64,000 nt of DNA from Panonychus citri (Eukaryota > Arthropoda > Arachnida > Trombidiformes > Tetranychidae). Where the stretch lies: contig NW_026515541.1 in assembly GCF_014898815.1 (NCBI RefSeq), positions 2,418,001 to 2,482,000 on the forward strand. Direction: 5' to 3'. The translations under genes and the position numbers were made by a program. The first letter of the stretch is position 1; the number at the start of each line of letters is the position of its first letter. The notes under the pieces are model-generated. The model searched no databases. It was not told where the DNA came from and saw only the letters and a list, made by a program, of their open reading frames with translations. Shown in pieces: positions 37,905-50,239 of this stretch.

Positions 37905-40900
37905 TTAGTAATAGAAGTCGATTCTAAATGATTGCCGGTTGTTAGAACCATCCGGTAACTCGATTTCTAGTGAAAAGTTTTCTAGATTAAACTTATGGGC
38001 TAAAATTGATCTTCCGTCAAGGGTAATATTCTTGGGCTGGTTCGTAAGTCCAAAAATTGTAACACCTTCAATGCCAAAGTCATCGAATTCGGAAAAATTT
38101 TGGCAACTACAAACCAATTGAGACTAATCGAGAAAATTAGAAACAATCAATCAACAGTTTTAATTGTAATTATCACCAGTGAACTTACTCTATTTGCTGA
38201 ACAATTAAGGTGAATATAATTACCAGAAGTGACACTGTCTAATGATTTACCATCGTCATGATAAATTTCACCAACAGCATTACCAGAATTGTCAAGATAA
38301 GCGTTTAGATAATATTTTTGTTTTCGTAGATCATGAGTTGTCTTTGCTGACGATTTGTATGTTGGTATTATACCTCCACCCTTACAAAAAGACCAATCTT
38401 ATCGTCATCAATGGTCAAGGTTTCACTTTGACCGCTACTGTTAAAGGCAAGTTTAGAATCGGCAAAATTGTACCAACTTCCAGCGGGGAAATAAGCAGTT
38501 ACTTGATTGGTACTTGGTTCAAGAATAGGAACAATATATAACCATGATCCCCAAAGAAAAGCAGTTTCAATAGAGTAAGTGTTTGAATCAAGAGGGAACT
38601 CGAAAAACAATGGACGTACAACTGTCTCAGCATTGGAATGAGCTTTGAAAAATAAGCCATAAAGATAAGGTAACAGTTTATATCGAGCATCGAGTGCGTA
38701 TTTAGCTGCAGCGACGACCCTTTCTCCCTTAATGGCTGGATCTTGTTCCGGTGTATTTCTAGCATTATTGTTACGAGAAAACGGATAAAAGGCGCCTGAA
38801 AGGTAAGAAATAAATAAAATAACAACAAAGCATTGAGAAATTTCAATCAATAATAGCCGATCAATTTACCTAATGCTGACCATCTCATGCAAAGTTCAGC
38901 TATTGTGGCACCATTATGACCACAAATATCACTACCAATCATCGGGATACCATAAATATTGAATTCTAATAAGTCTAAATGACAAAATTGAATATCATCT
39001 GGTAATTAGAGAGAGTATTGAGAATGATTAAGTTGATCAATTATTACTAACTTGATATCGAGTATTTCATGTGATCCCATGAAGACTGTATATTACCCGA
39101 CCAATGAGAGCCAAAGTGACCTTGTGATGGATAAGATGACCTTGATAATATGAAAGGTCGAACCTTCAATATTTCACAAGTTGTACTGTAACTCATAAAG
39201 AAAATTGTATCAATCTATCGATCAATTTATTAACTTTGGCACTTACGAATAAGTAACGAAGTTTTCATATAAACCATAAAGATTATGAACATTATAATAC
39301 GAACCCAAATTCAGTTTAGCAGTCATACAAATTGTTCTCATGAACATATCACTCACTTCATGACGATATTCTCGATAATCGGAATCAAGACAAATCTTTT
39401 CTTTCCCTCTCGCATAATTAACTATTTCGTTTAACTGTAATCCATCAAACGGAATTTTATCTCTTAAAGCTTGAAGATATTTCCTCGTATAATTGATCGT
39501 CTTAGGATCAGTAACATCTACATAGGCATAAGAATGCAGATTTAATGATCTTCCAATAAAAATTTCATCATTCGACGCTCTTATGAATACACCAGATTCA
39601 ATTCCGTCTTCATACGGAGGATAAGTTCCAGGTAAAGAAGGTACTTGAACTCCGGGATTCTAAATGAAATCAGACGAAACTTTTACGATATGATAGACCA
39701 AATATGAGGTATCTTACAATAACAATCGAATAGTACATATTTTTCGAATGAAGTTCATCCACGAATTTTTTCAGATCCTGGTAGTGGATTGAATCAACTG
39801 TAAATTGGCTGTAACTGTTCATATAATCAAGGTCATTCCATTGACATTCAATTGGAATACCAAGGTTTAGATTTCTTTCCAGTGTCCTTTTAGTTTTACC
39901 AAGACTTTCGTAACCATTTCGACTTATATGGAATCCAAAAGACCAGTAAGGTTGAAGTACTGGTCGACCTATCAGATTAATGTACTGCCGAGCTACATCA
40001 GAAGCCGTTGGTCCTAAGAAGATGAAAAAGTCGAGAATACCGCCAATGGTTCTCCATATAAGTTCTGGAGTCGGTTGAGTTAGAATATCGATCGCATTAC
40101 TGTTTAGTAAAAAAACTCCATGGGTATTCATTTTTTGGTCATTTTCGGTCATCAAATAAAAGGGAAATGTCCCAGAGAGACTGAAATTCTCTTTGGGTAT
40201 ATTATCACGAGAAAAGAAAGTGTATCTTCTCTAACCTTTGATCTCTTTTCTAAAGGTATCTTTATGTTCACCAAGACCATAAAGCACATTCGATGGAACT
40301 TTCACTTTCAACTCGATCAACTGTTCAGTATAAATCATTCTCATCAGATCAGCGATAAAAATATCGGTACCAGTTGATTTTCGACCGATTGTTAACATCC
40401 CATGTTCATTTACTTTGATGCTGTAAAGAGGTGACTCGATAAGTTCTGATTTCGACTCATTCAGAAAAGGCATTGGAACTTGAAAACGGTCTTGGTCTCC
40501 ATCTAAAACTCTAATACGAAGACGATCATCATCCAGTCCGATTATTTGAACATCTATATTCGTGATTTTTGCCTCATGATTCTGAGACCGATATTTGCCA
40601 TACATTTTGATCGTTGCGTTATTATCCCCAAGAATAACATCTAGAACTCGATATCTTGCAAAATCGTTTGAGTAAAAACAACGAGACGTACTTTCGTAAC
40701 CACCCATGTCCATGACCCCGAATTCTAGAAAATTGAAATTGATACAAAATTCAAATCATTAAACTCAATGGAGTCCATAGATTGAAAGAACGACAATTTA
40801 AGTTTCGATTACCTTTAGTTGCATTGATAAAGCAACAATCCTTTTTTTCACATTCATCTTTCGTTGAAAGACCATCAAGGTCACAATTAACTTTAATTTC

Positions 40901-41251
40901 TCCTGAAAAGGAGCATTTAGAATCACTTTTTTTGAGCCAAGATTTTCCGATGCGATCATTCAAATTTAATCCGATAATAAGATGACGATTCTCCCAATCG
41001 ATGAAGGATTGACCTGCGAATCTATCGATTGGTACTTTGACCAAATTATCATGTAAACAGAAACTGATTACAAGCAAGGTGATTATACACAATGGGAAAA
41101 AGATGATCAACTGACGAAAAGCAAGAACATAATTAGAAGGTGGTTCAGAGTTTTGATCTGGGTACAGGTAAATTTTTAATCTTCCGAAACGAATTCTCTC
41201 CTCGAAATCATTTGGTGATCGACTGAGTCTCTCTTCATTTGTCGATTCCAT
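37905..41251 (-). CDS. GH31 alpha-glucosidase-like type II membrane protein, catalytic residues lost, frameshifted
   Basis: Exons: 41251-40813, 40724-40236, 40190-39718, 39659-39247, 39185-39052, 38974-38870, 38795-38189, 38123-37905, about 959 residues if one missing base is allowed for. Order: cytosolic N-terminus, membrane anchor (LIIFFPLCIITLLVISF), P-type trefoil (KCSFSGE...DCCFINATK), N-terminal beta domain with YGLGEH, TIM barrel, C-terminal beta domain. Known GH31 enzymes have WIDMNE with the nucleophile Asp; here the segment is DGLQLNEI with that Asp absent. The acid/base Asp of HWTGD is Asn (SHWSGNI). In the seventh exon, after LFVR near 38380, one G is missing, giving a stop at 38368. 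So this is a pseudoenzyme, a decaying gene, or has an assembly error. Confidence 0.83.
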
Positions 41252-42774
41252 TAACTTCACAACAACGAAAACTAATGATAAACAATAAAAAGAACAATTT
41301 AAAGACAACTGAATTTAGCCAAGTTATTAGTAAATTTATCGTATTAATTGTTGCATTAGCAAATGATTAGTTTCTGTTAATAAACTGTTCCATAAATTGA
41401 ATAACAAAATATCCAATATTATTTCATATTTACCAATCAAATCAAGGTAATAATCGAAAGGTGTGTAAATATTTGTTTCATTTCAATTGTTATAAGAAAG
41501 AGATTCAATCAAACAGAATTATATTATGAGATTTTTCATGAAGATCCTTTTACTTATGAGTTATTAATTGTGACTCGTTAATTAAACGATATTTGAACTG
41601 ATCGATCAACAAATAAACCGTGTAAATTGTTAATCAAGTAAAATTGCAATGAAAATATGAAGTTACCGCTGAATCAACGAGCTATTTAGTTGATTACTTA
41701 GAGATCCTGACAATCAATAGTAATATTTTAACTAATCAAAACAATAGTCGATGAATTGATTAAATCAATTTCCTGTCTCTTAAATGGTTTTATATTTAGT
41801 CTCTAGATCTTCATGTTGACAAAAACTTATTAATATCAATGTTTAATGAAAATCTTTAACTGAATTGGACTCAATCTAATTAGTGTGTCGTCAATATCAT
41901 TCACGTTTCCAGTCACTCTGAACAATTAAAACAACTGGGCCTCCAGAGTGACAATCAATCAATTTAATTGTTATCAAAGGGGGTGAATCATTACAACTAA
42001 ATGGCTGATGTTGTTACATGGGGGGAACCAGAGGAATTGAACTTTTCTTGACATCAAGTTCCTGAAGCTATTGACATTTTCTGTGTAATTTGTTTTCTAA
42101 TTACATGTATCATTATATTGAAAGTTCAGAGATCTAAAGGTTTCATGGGACTTTGAAAAACAATCAACTCAATCAATTTAATCTGAAGATTAACCTTGAT
42201 CATGATAATCATAGTCACCTCTCAGTATACAGTTAATAATCATTATTTGAGTAAATACTTTAATTGTTTATAAAACCTGTTGATTGTTGATCACAAATCC
42301 ACAAGTAAAACTTATGATGACGCTTCTAGAACCAGATGATTACTAATAAATCGTCGATTGATTTTTATTTAACCTTTTTTGTTGACAACTTTAACCAATT
42401 TATTTATTCATCTATTGAGAATTAATTAATTGACTAATTTAAATTGCAAATGAGCGTTAATATAAATTTTTAGCATTTGAACGATTAGTTAATTAACTTT
42501 TAGACCGATATCACATTCGGTACAATCAGCATCTAAATTTAATTTTCACCCAAAAATTTTCTCATCTATTGAATTTGTCTTGAACGATCAACAATGATTT
42601 CATTTAAGTTGATTTTTAGTAAATTTGATTAACTGTGTAGTTAATTGTTTTAAGTAACTTACTGTTGGCTTGCGATAGTCTTAGCTATTTCCGTGAAATA
42701 GTTAATATTTATTAGCGTTTTTATATCGAATCAAATTCAATTTATCTTCACCTTCCCATAGGTTCAGAGACAAA
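41252..42774. other. AT-rich intergenic region
   Basis: It lies between the divergent starts of the GH31-like gene and MFS copy 2. No open frame or repeat array is convincing. AAGTTGCGATAG-like leader sequence near 42670 cannot be interpreted. Confidence 0.45.
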
Positions 42775-44339
42775 ATGAAAATTTCAAAGATTCTAGTCAA
42801 CAATTATCTTAATTTGTTCAAATCGTTTCTTACTTACACAACATTTTTCACCACCGGATGTACGATGGCCCTTTTAGGGTCTAGTCTACTTGATTTACAA
42901 ATTCTCGCTGATGTGAAGTTTACCAAAATCTCTCAACTTGTAACCTTAAAGTCTTGTGGTCAAATCGTTGGTACACTTATCGGTAAGCTTGTATTCATTG
43001 ACTAAATTACATGTAAATTCTAATTGTATCCATTTCCAGCCAGTGTCTTGAATGAAAAGTTCGAAGCATCGTTCATATTATCGATGTCCAATCTAATAAC
43101 TGGAGTATTTCTCGGACTTGGGCCCATTTTGGTGAAGTTTGAATTTATGGCGACATGTTTTTTCATTGTTGGAACAAGTCTTGGAGTTGCTGACGTTTGT
43201 AAGTCTTTGATAACGATTAACTGTACTGATTAAAATCTAATCTTTGATTACATATATTTACGATGTTTAGTGTGTAACCTTTGGTTAACTCAGATATGGA
43301 AAGATAAATGTGCTAACTTTTTACAAATGCTTCATATGTCGGGAGGTATCGGTGCACTGACAACACCAGTGATAACAAGAATCTTTTTGTTACCCAATGA
43401 AGATCTAATAGAAAGTGAAATTGATATTGATTTTGAATTTATTAATAGTAGCTACTCAAGTGAAGATGTGATTGTTAAATATGCTTTCTTGAGTATTGCA
43501 TCGATTCCAATACTCACGTCGATTCCGTTGATGATCATTTATATTTTTAAAGATCGTAAGACTTTAAGTTCACCAGATCAATCGAACCAACAACCAAAAG
43601 ACCAAATCGAAGCTCGAAGTCCAAGTAAACTTAAAACCTACGTGGCCGTTTTGATGGTCGCTGGAATCAACCATGCAGTTATCAGTCTCGAAGGAATAAT
43701 TGGTAAATTACCATATACAATTTATTTGTATTGATTTGACAATTTTATTAATCATTGATATTTTAATGTTTATTAGGCTCTTTGGTTACTCCGTTTTCGG
43801 TTAGATCTGATCTTCATATGGACAAAAAGCTCAGTGTTTTGGTCGCAACCGTTTTCTGGTCTTGTTTCTCATTCACTCGACTGATTTATATACCTTTGAC
43901 TTTCATCATTGGAGAAGCTAAACTACAAATTATCGCCTTAATTATTTCCCTTTGTGGTATATTTGTCACTGTTCCTTGGGCTCTTTATGATGAAACTTGC
44001 ATGTGGATCGGATTCACTCTTATTGGTGTCGGTATATCACCGATATTTGCTTCATCTTATGGTATGTTGAACAAGTATGTCAATGTGACCTCTAGGATGA
44101 CCTCATTCATATTATTCGTTGGTTTGATCGGTGAATCTGCTCATCCAGCCATAGTTGCGACTCTAATGTCCAACAATATGATAGTATTTTTATATTATAT
44201 CGGTGCTCTGGGCTTATGCTTCATACTCCTATTCTTTGTATTCTTAGTTTATTGTAAAAATGCTTTGAGAGCTTCGATTCATCAAACGGCCACACAAGAT
44301 ACATTGGGAACATTTGTCGAAAGTCATGATAGATTCTAA
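42775..44339 (+). CDS. MFS transporter, NaGLT1/MFSD4-like, copy 2 (4 exons)
   Basis: Exons 42775-42982, 43040-43198, 43271-43702 and 43777-44339 give 453 residues. The first two exons have the same lengths (208 and 159 bp) as in copy 1, and all introns are phase 1. It shares GSSLLDLQILADVKFTKIS at the first helices and MWIGFTLIGVGISPIFASSYG in exon 4. Membrane transporter, substrate unknown. From about 43497 to just past the stop it is nearly identical to copy 3, while the upstream exons differ by many bases. Confidence 0.78.
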
Positions 44340-44648
44340 TCTCATAATTGTATTTTTTCTGTTTGTTTCCAACTATTTACTTTTGAAATAAAATTTTGTA
44401 CTGTTCGTTTTGAATAAAACTTCGTATGAACAATTGAGAGAATTGAGTCTCGGATTTTGAAGGAGATTTTTCTAGTATATTCTCAATTTTATCACGCAAA
44501 TAAATATCACACTCGCACCCTGACTATTCTATCAAATTAACACTGAGATTTTTAAATTTTTAAACTCTCTTTCAAGTCCTTATGCTACTCACGTTTGAAA
44601 TCTACACACCTAAAGACCACAGAGTTATTTCAAAAACTTACTGGAAAC
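44340..44648. other. 3' flank of MFS copy 2
   Basis: AATAAAATTTTG near 44388 is a likely polyadenylation signal. No further gene is seen up to the degenerate exon at 44649. Confidence 0.5.
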
Positions 44649-44905
44649 TTAATGAGATGCCCGTCCACTCCAATTATAAGTAAGATGAGCGTTAATGGTT
44701 AGTAGTAATAAACTACTGGCTGATTTGCTACTTGATTTGTTTCTCAACACTGATATAATTAGTCGAATCTTTCTGGAAAAGGGAACACCTTTTCTATTCT
44801 CAAAGAAAAGTAACTGATTATTAAATTTGTATAACATTTAAGTGAGCAGAATAATACTAATAGTAGTAATACTTTATCTGTTATTTTTGCCATTTTCATT
44901 ATAAA
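44649..44905 (-). pseudogene. Decayed copy of the small spliced gene at 45183-45487
   Basis: The minus strand reads RKGVPFSRKIRLIISVLRNKS, matching the neighbour gene's GKGAPLSRKIRQIISVLKHKS. A matching upstream piece (ATGAAAATGGCAAAAATAACAG) lies near 44880, but the donor after it is AT instead of GT and the acceptor region is partly lost. So it looks like a broken tandem duplicate. Confidence 0.4.
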
Positions 44906-45182
44906 TCAAAATAGTAGTAAAGACACTTTATATTGTAATGATCCGAAACTTAAAAGGTTATCGAGAAAATTATCTAATGTTGATTTAGGTGTTCGCTTAA
45001 TTAGTTAGTCAGTAGTAATAAAACTGCCCGGTTTGGGACAAAAAGAGCGCGAAAATCACCAGACCAGGACTGAATAAAATGATAAACATTAATCATAGTT
45101 GATTAGACAAATAATTTTAATTGTCACTAAATCATTTGTCACAAACACAATTAAGATGAATAATAGAAATTCCTTGGTTTAT

Positions 45183-45487
45183 TGATCACTATCGAATTCA
45201 TCTGAATAATTGAGTGCACTTTCCTTCCGGATGACGAATAAGCACTGAAAAAGAACACGTTTCAAGGAGATGATCTCGGATTTGTTGAAAATGTTGCTTC
45301 CAATCGATTTATGTTTCAACACGGATATTATTTGTCTGATCTTTCTGGACAAAGGAGCACCTTTTCCATTGTCAAACCTGGGGAAAGAAAAGTAATTGAT
45401 TAATAAATTTGTAAAACATTTAGTGAACGAAATAATACTAATAGTATTGATTCTTTACCTGTTATTTTTTTGTATTTTCATGATGAT
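45183..45487 (-). CDS. Possible small two-exon gene inside the split LTR
   Basis: On the minus strand ATGAAAATACAAAAAAATAACAG is followed by GTAAAG; about 85 bp later TTTCTTTCCCCAG leads into an open frame that continues in phase (FDNGKGAPLSRKIRQIISVL...) to a TAA near 45183, giving roughly 73 residues. Splice sites and frame agree, and a diverged duplicate exists at 44649. I do not recognise the product. It could equally be a fragment of a larger receptor or transporter gene. Confidence 0.35.
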
Positions 45488-46425
45488 TCAGTAAGAAGGT
45501 TAAGTTTAATTTGAGATTGATGAAAACTGTTGAACTTGTTCTAACTTAAAAAAATTATAAGTGAGCTTCTCAAAGATGATCTTTTTTCTTCAACAACAGT
45601 CAGTTTCTTCAGAAGACATTAACTGACCAGATGTCATTGATGAGTTACAGAAACTGTCAAAAGACAAAAGATAACATAGAAGTATTAACTTTTTTCCTCA
45701 ACATCCGGTCTTAATATTCTCTCTTGTTGAAACCAATGATTCGAAAATGGTCATTAGCTGTTTGTGCAAGGATTAACTGAAGTAAAATGTTTTCATTGTA
45801 ATTAACAAAGAGACATTTGAGTACAAATCAATATACAACCAATGAAAAAATCATAGATACATTATACACAGTCAATATTATTATCAACGATGTATGTAAT
45901 GTACATGAGTGATATACACTTTATAATGCTATTATTTTGTGGGATAATTGAGATGATGTGAAGAATTCGTTAAACAAAGTCGTTTTTAATTAAGAAATTG
46001 TTACGAGAAAAACAAATAAAGATCAAGGTGATAATGAGAAGAAAAGTCAAAGTGCCACAAATTGTAGACAGAGAAAATAGAAAGAGAGAAAATTTTGATA
46101 TAAAAATAAGGTTGAATAACCAGAAAAGTTAGTCTGGTTTTTGTCCCGATCTTAGTTGAAATTGGTTGTGTCTGATTATCCTCATCAAAGTGAACAAAAA
46201 AAGTTGTAATTTGTTTTATCGAAATTGTGAAGAAATTAACGTTTGTGCTAAGTTAAAATAAATCAATTCCAAATTTCATCATCCTCATCATCTTTACATT
46301 TGGAGGTCCCACCGAGATCTCAAGTCAGTGGTCAACTTTATCACCCTTGAGATCAAAACAACTTGGTTATATCCTGTTCCGTGAATTTCTTTTTTTTCTC
46401 TTTGTCCTTGTGTTATCTTCGCTTT

Positions 46426-46758
46426 ATGACCTCAAGTCCTGACCTTGAAACGCTTACCTATTTCACCATGGCCGAAAGAAAACCCTTGTCCTTGGCCCCA
46501 CCTCGTGGTCCAAAAATACCATCGTTTAGTGGTGCTTTCAGCAATGAAGCACTTAAATTCATCACCAAGTTCACCTCAATGGCCCAAGTATATGGCTGGA
46601 ACGATAAGGAACGGCTCGATAGGGTAAGTCTGTATCTCAAAGATACTGCTGCTTCTTGGTTTCAACAAGACATACGTCCACATCTAAGTGACCCTAATTA
46701 TACTTGGGATGAATTCGTATCGGATTTCAAATCGACCTTTTTACCCTCCGAATATTAA
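46426..46758 (+). pseudogene. Gag N-terminus of the degraded LTR copy
   Basis: From ATG 46426 (MTSSPDLE) about 110 residues are open, with GAFSNEALKFITKFTSMAQV, YLKDTAASWFQQ and FVSDFKSTFLPSEY, typical of Ty3/Gypsy Gag (retrotransposon Gag domain). A TAA follows directly where the other copy reads on. This stretch is what the younger copy at 4224 lacks. Confidence 0.8.
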
Positions 46759-47082
46759 ATATGTATTAATCAACAATTATCGAGTAGAAAACAACGTTTA
46801 GATGAACCGGTCACTAAATTTATAATTGACGTTAAGGAATTATGTAGTAAATTGAATAAAAATGAGAAAGAAACTATTCGTCACCTATTCGAAGGTGTTA
46901 GAGCAGATATAAAGACCGTGTTATATGGACTAAATCCTACCTCGATAAAAGAGTTTACAGAGCACGCAAGAAACCTGGAACGAAATCCCAATAGTACCAC
47001 TAATTGCGAACCGCCGGATCTCTAACCGTAGGAGTTTGGACCAATCTTCTAGTAGTCGACGATTCCTTTGCGTATGATCTTG

Positions 47083-50000
47083 TAAACAATCTTGTAAACA
47101 ATAACAAAGAGAATATCGACCTCAATAATTTTTTCTAAAAATTTTTATGTATGGTCAGCAGTTTTAACTAAAACTTATTATAAGGTGAAAAATTGGTGTT
47201 GAAAACTTTGAGATTATAGTTTTTTATTGCTTCTGCGAAAAGCCAATTAGTTGGATTATAAGCACTTTTTGAGATTACCTTCAAGAAAAAAATAAAACAC
47301 TAAAGCGCATTGGAGAGAAAATCACCACATCTGTTTGAGCTAGCAATCAATTTTCTTGGTGATTGTTGGTTGAAGATTTATTAGTGCTAAGTGGAAGAGA
47401 GTGCCAGTTGCATATTATGATAAAATGTGCATTTTAATCAATACTTGGAGAACATTAGAGTTCAGTTTTAGTAATCATCAACGCTTCTGAAAAAGCCAAT
47501 TAGTTGACATCTGTTTATTAACCTTTTCACACATAAATAAGTGAAAAGTAACAATTACTCAATAATTTTGTCCGAATCGACAAAAGGCAATTAGAATTTT
47601 CTTGGAATTATTAGGTTTGTTTTTATTCAGGCAAGAAAAAAACATACCAATTCTGCAATAAGCAAAGATGGATACATGCGCATTGACTTTGAATCAACTA
47701 CTCAGTTTGCATATAAAACAAGAGATCAAATGAGTAAGACTCTCATTAGCGAAAAACCAATAATAATTTGCAGTTCAAGTATTTGAACTCTTTTTTTCAA
47801 TGTGCTTTTCTGTTTTTAGGATTAAATTAAACTTTTTAGTCTTCTTCATTTCAACTTCATCTTCATTGTTCTTCTCTATATTGCAATCAATAATTATTTA
47901 TTGTATTTATTGTATTTATCTTTATTATATTTATAAAATAAAAGAGTTCAGCTTCAGCGGTCCAAACACAGAAACAGGGAATAGCAAAATTTTCACTTAT
48001 TTAGTTAATTCCAATTTGATACAAAATATGAATTCCAATTTAATTCACTTCCACGGGAATATAACTAATTAAGAGAAATTCTGAAAAGGGAATCAAATCT
48101 TAATTTGATTAAGTTCAAACTTTATTTATTAATTATAATGATTTGATTTCAAGTATTGAAACCATCTCTGGTTGAAGGTCTAAACCAAACTGATTGATTG
48201 TTTACCACAATCAACATCAACATTCACTCACCATTGTTACTAAATTAATATTAATAACTAACTTTTGTTGATTAAATCAGCAACAACAATCATGATGATT
48301 CAAGTATAATCAAGTCCACCCTCCCATCACAATCTTATCTCTATTTATAGTAGATGCAACAAACTAGTTGTACCCATTTTGAATGTAACACAACCAGGTA
48401 CCACCTCTCACGTGGTACCTGGTCTCTTCTATTGGCTAATTATTGCTGATGATGATGATGAGGCTAAAATAGAGAGAGAAGTTTTTCTCCCTCTTGTAAC
48501 CATAAAATGGTCTGATTTCGGCCATTTTAAAACCATGGAAAAATGAATAAAAGTAGTTTATTCTCATTGAATTAATGAACTTTCCGTCCATTTGGCACCC
48601 TTACGGGGATTGAGTTAATAGTTTAAATTGTGATTTATTATGTTTAAAGTATATCTAAAGTGAATTATATGATATAAAGTGAATTACATGATATAAAGTG
48701 AATAATTTTAAGTTCTTTTAAAGGCTAATTACATTTGGTGTTGTTCATCAAGGTGACCTTTGCGTACAAATTAATAACAAATTGTGTTAAATATTGTGAG
48801 AATTAACTCAAACTTATTGAGTGATCTAAAACTAAACCCTATCACCTAATATTTGAAGTGTTGTGACTATTGGTGATAGCCAAATCAGTGGGTTAGATAA
48901 CAAGTGAGTTTACCTTATAGTGTAAGGTGTTGTGAGGATCGATTGTAGGTATGAAACGACCTCAATTAATCGAGTTTTAATCAATAGTGGAATCATTTAA
49001 ATAACTGAAAATAAATATCACATGAATCTACGCACTACCTTTTGATTTTAGATATTAAATAAAAGAAGACAATAAATATTTCTCCTAAGATCCATTAAGT
49101 AATAAGAAAATATTTGATTTCAAACAAATTAATAAAAAATTGGAAATTAACAAAATCGCAGTAAAAGGTAAATTATTCCATAACTTGATGGCCATTAGAT
49201 AATTGGAAGCAAATTTTGGAAATTTCTTGGCAATTTAAGATAAGTATATGTTACAATATGTATTACAATAATATTGGCGGTGATATTAAATCACTTGCAG
49301 ATCTAAAAGGTAAACTTAAACGGTTATTTTTTCGAACTATTAACAACAAACTAATCAATTGAATAAGATACGGTTTATAAACTAATTTAATCATTATCTT
49401 ATTTGACAAAACTCAATAGCGAAAGTTCTCAAGTTGTAATAAACCAAGTGTTGAGTGAATGAAAGGTTAATAATAATGGATTGTACAGTGAAAACCCAGA
49501 GAGTTCACCGTCTGAATTAATCAAGTATTGATAAAGTGAAATAAATAAATCAAAATTGATTAAATCCACCATCTCAGAAATAAAGTAATTGATTACCGAA
49601 TTAACTAAGCTCAATCCAGAATTAGTCAGATTAAGTCATTCACTTCCAGAATTAATCAGATCACCTTTAGGAATAAATCAAATTGAGTCAATCACTTCCA
49701 GAATTAATTAGTCACCTTCATAATTAATCAGATCTCCTTTCGGAATTTATCAAATTGAGTCAATCACTTCCAGAACTAATTAGCCACCTTTAGAATTAAT
49801 CAACTTGAATCATCTCCTGAATTAATTAACTTCAAATTTTTCCAGAATTAATTAACTAAATCAAAGGTAATTGAATTATTAATCAATCATTGAACTGAAT
49901 CAAGTTTAACTTAACTATCTACTAATTGTTGAATCGAGTCGAATTAATTGAATTAATCAAACTAATTCAAATATTAAATTAATAAGTCATCGATTAAGAA

Positions 50001-50239
50001 ATGTGTAAAACTTGCTGTTGCTGGTTATGTTTGTTATGTATCTGTTGTTGTTGAATGAATCAAGAATATTTTGAATTAGTTATCAATAGTATAATTATTG
50101 ATAGCAAAAGACGAAAAACAAGTGAAAGAGTATTTACTTTCGAAATTCAATTAAGTACGATCAAGGTAATCATATTATTGTGTTTACTCTTTCCATTAAT
50201 AATCTTATTGATTTGGTTACTAATTAAATTAAATTAACT
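47083..50239. other. AT-rich region without a gene
   Basis: No supported coding frame. Features: three GTGAATTAYATGATATAAA units at about 48660-48710; a 12-bp hairpin ACCAGGTACCAC/GTGGTACCTGGT (48393-48423) with CTAA 12 bp after it; several degenerate CCAGAATTAATCA repeats at 49610-49860. The short frames at 47800 and 50055 are AT-rich hydrophobic sequence. Confidence 0.5.
49600..49870 (+). repeat. Degenerate (C)CAGAATTAATCAGATC repeats
   Basis: About eight units of TTCCAGAATTAATYA / TTTAGAATTAATCA, irregularly spaced, alternating with AATCACTTCC and GTCACCTT. Simple tandem array with no coding content. Confidence 0.7.

Larger units (their letters stand above)
44934..47082 (+). mobile_element. 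Second, degraded copy of the LTR element (LTR, gag and a bit of protease)
   Basis: 44934-45010 and 45975-46300 are the two halves of a 5' LTR, split by a 964-bp host-like segment. The tRNA-Gln-type primer site follows near 46300, then the gag N-terminus and, after an in-frame TAA at 46756, a decayed rest of gag to about 47010. There the sequence jumps to protease-region sequence and ends near 47082. It is clearly older than the copy at 3742. Confidence 0.85.
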
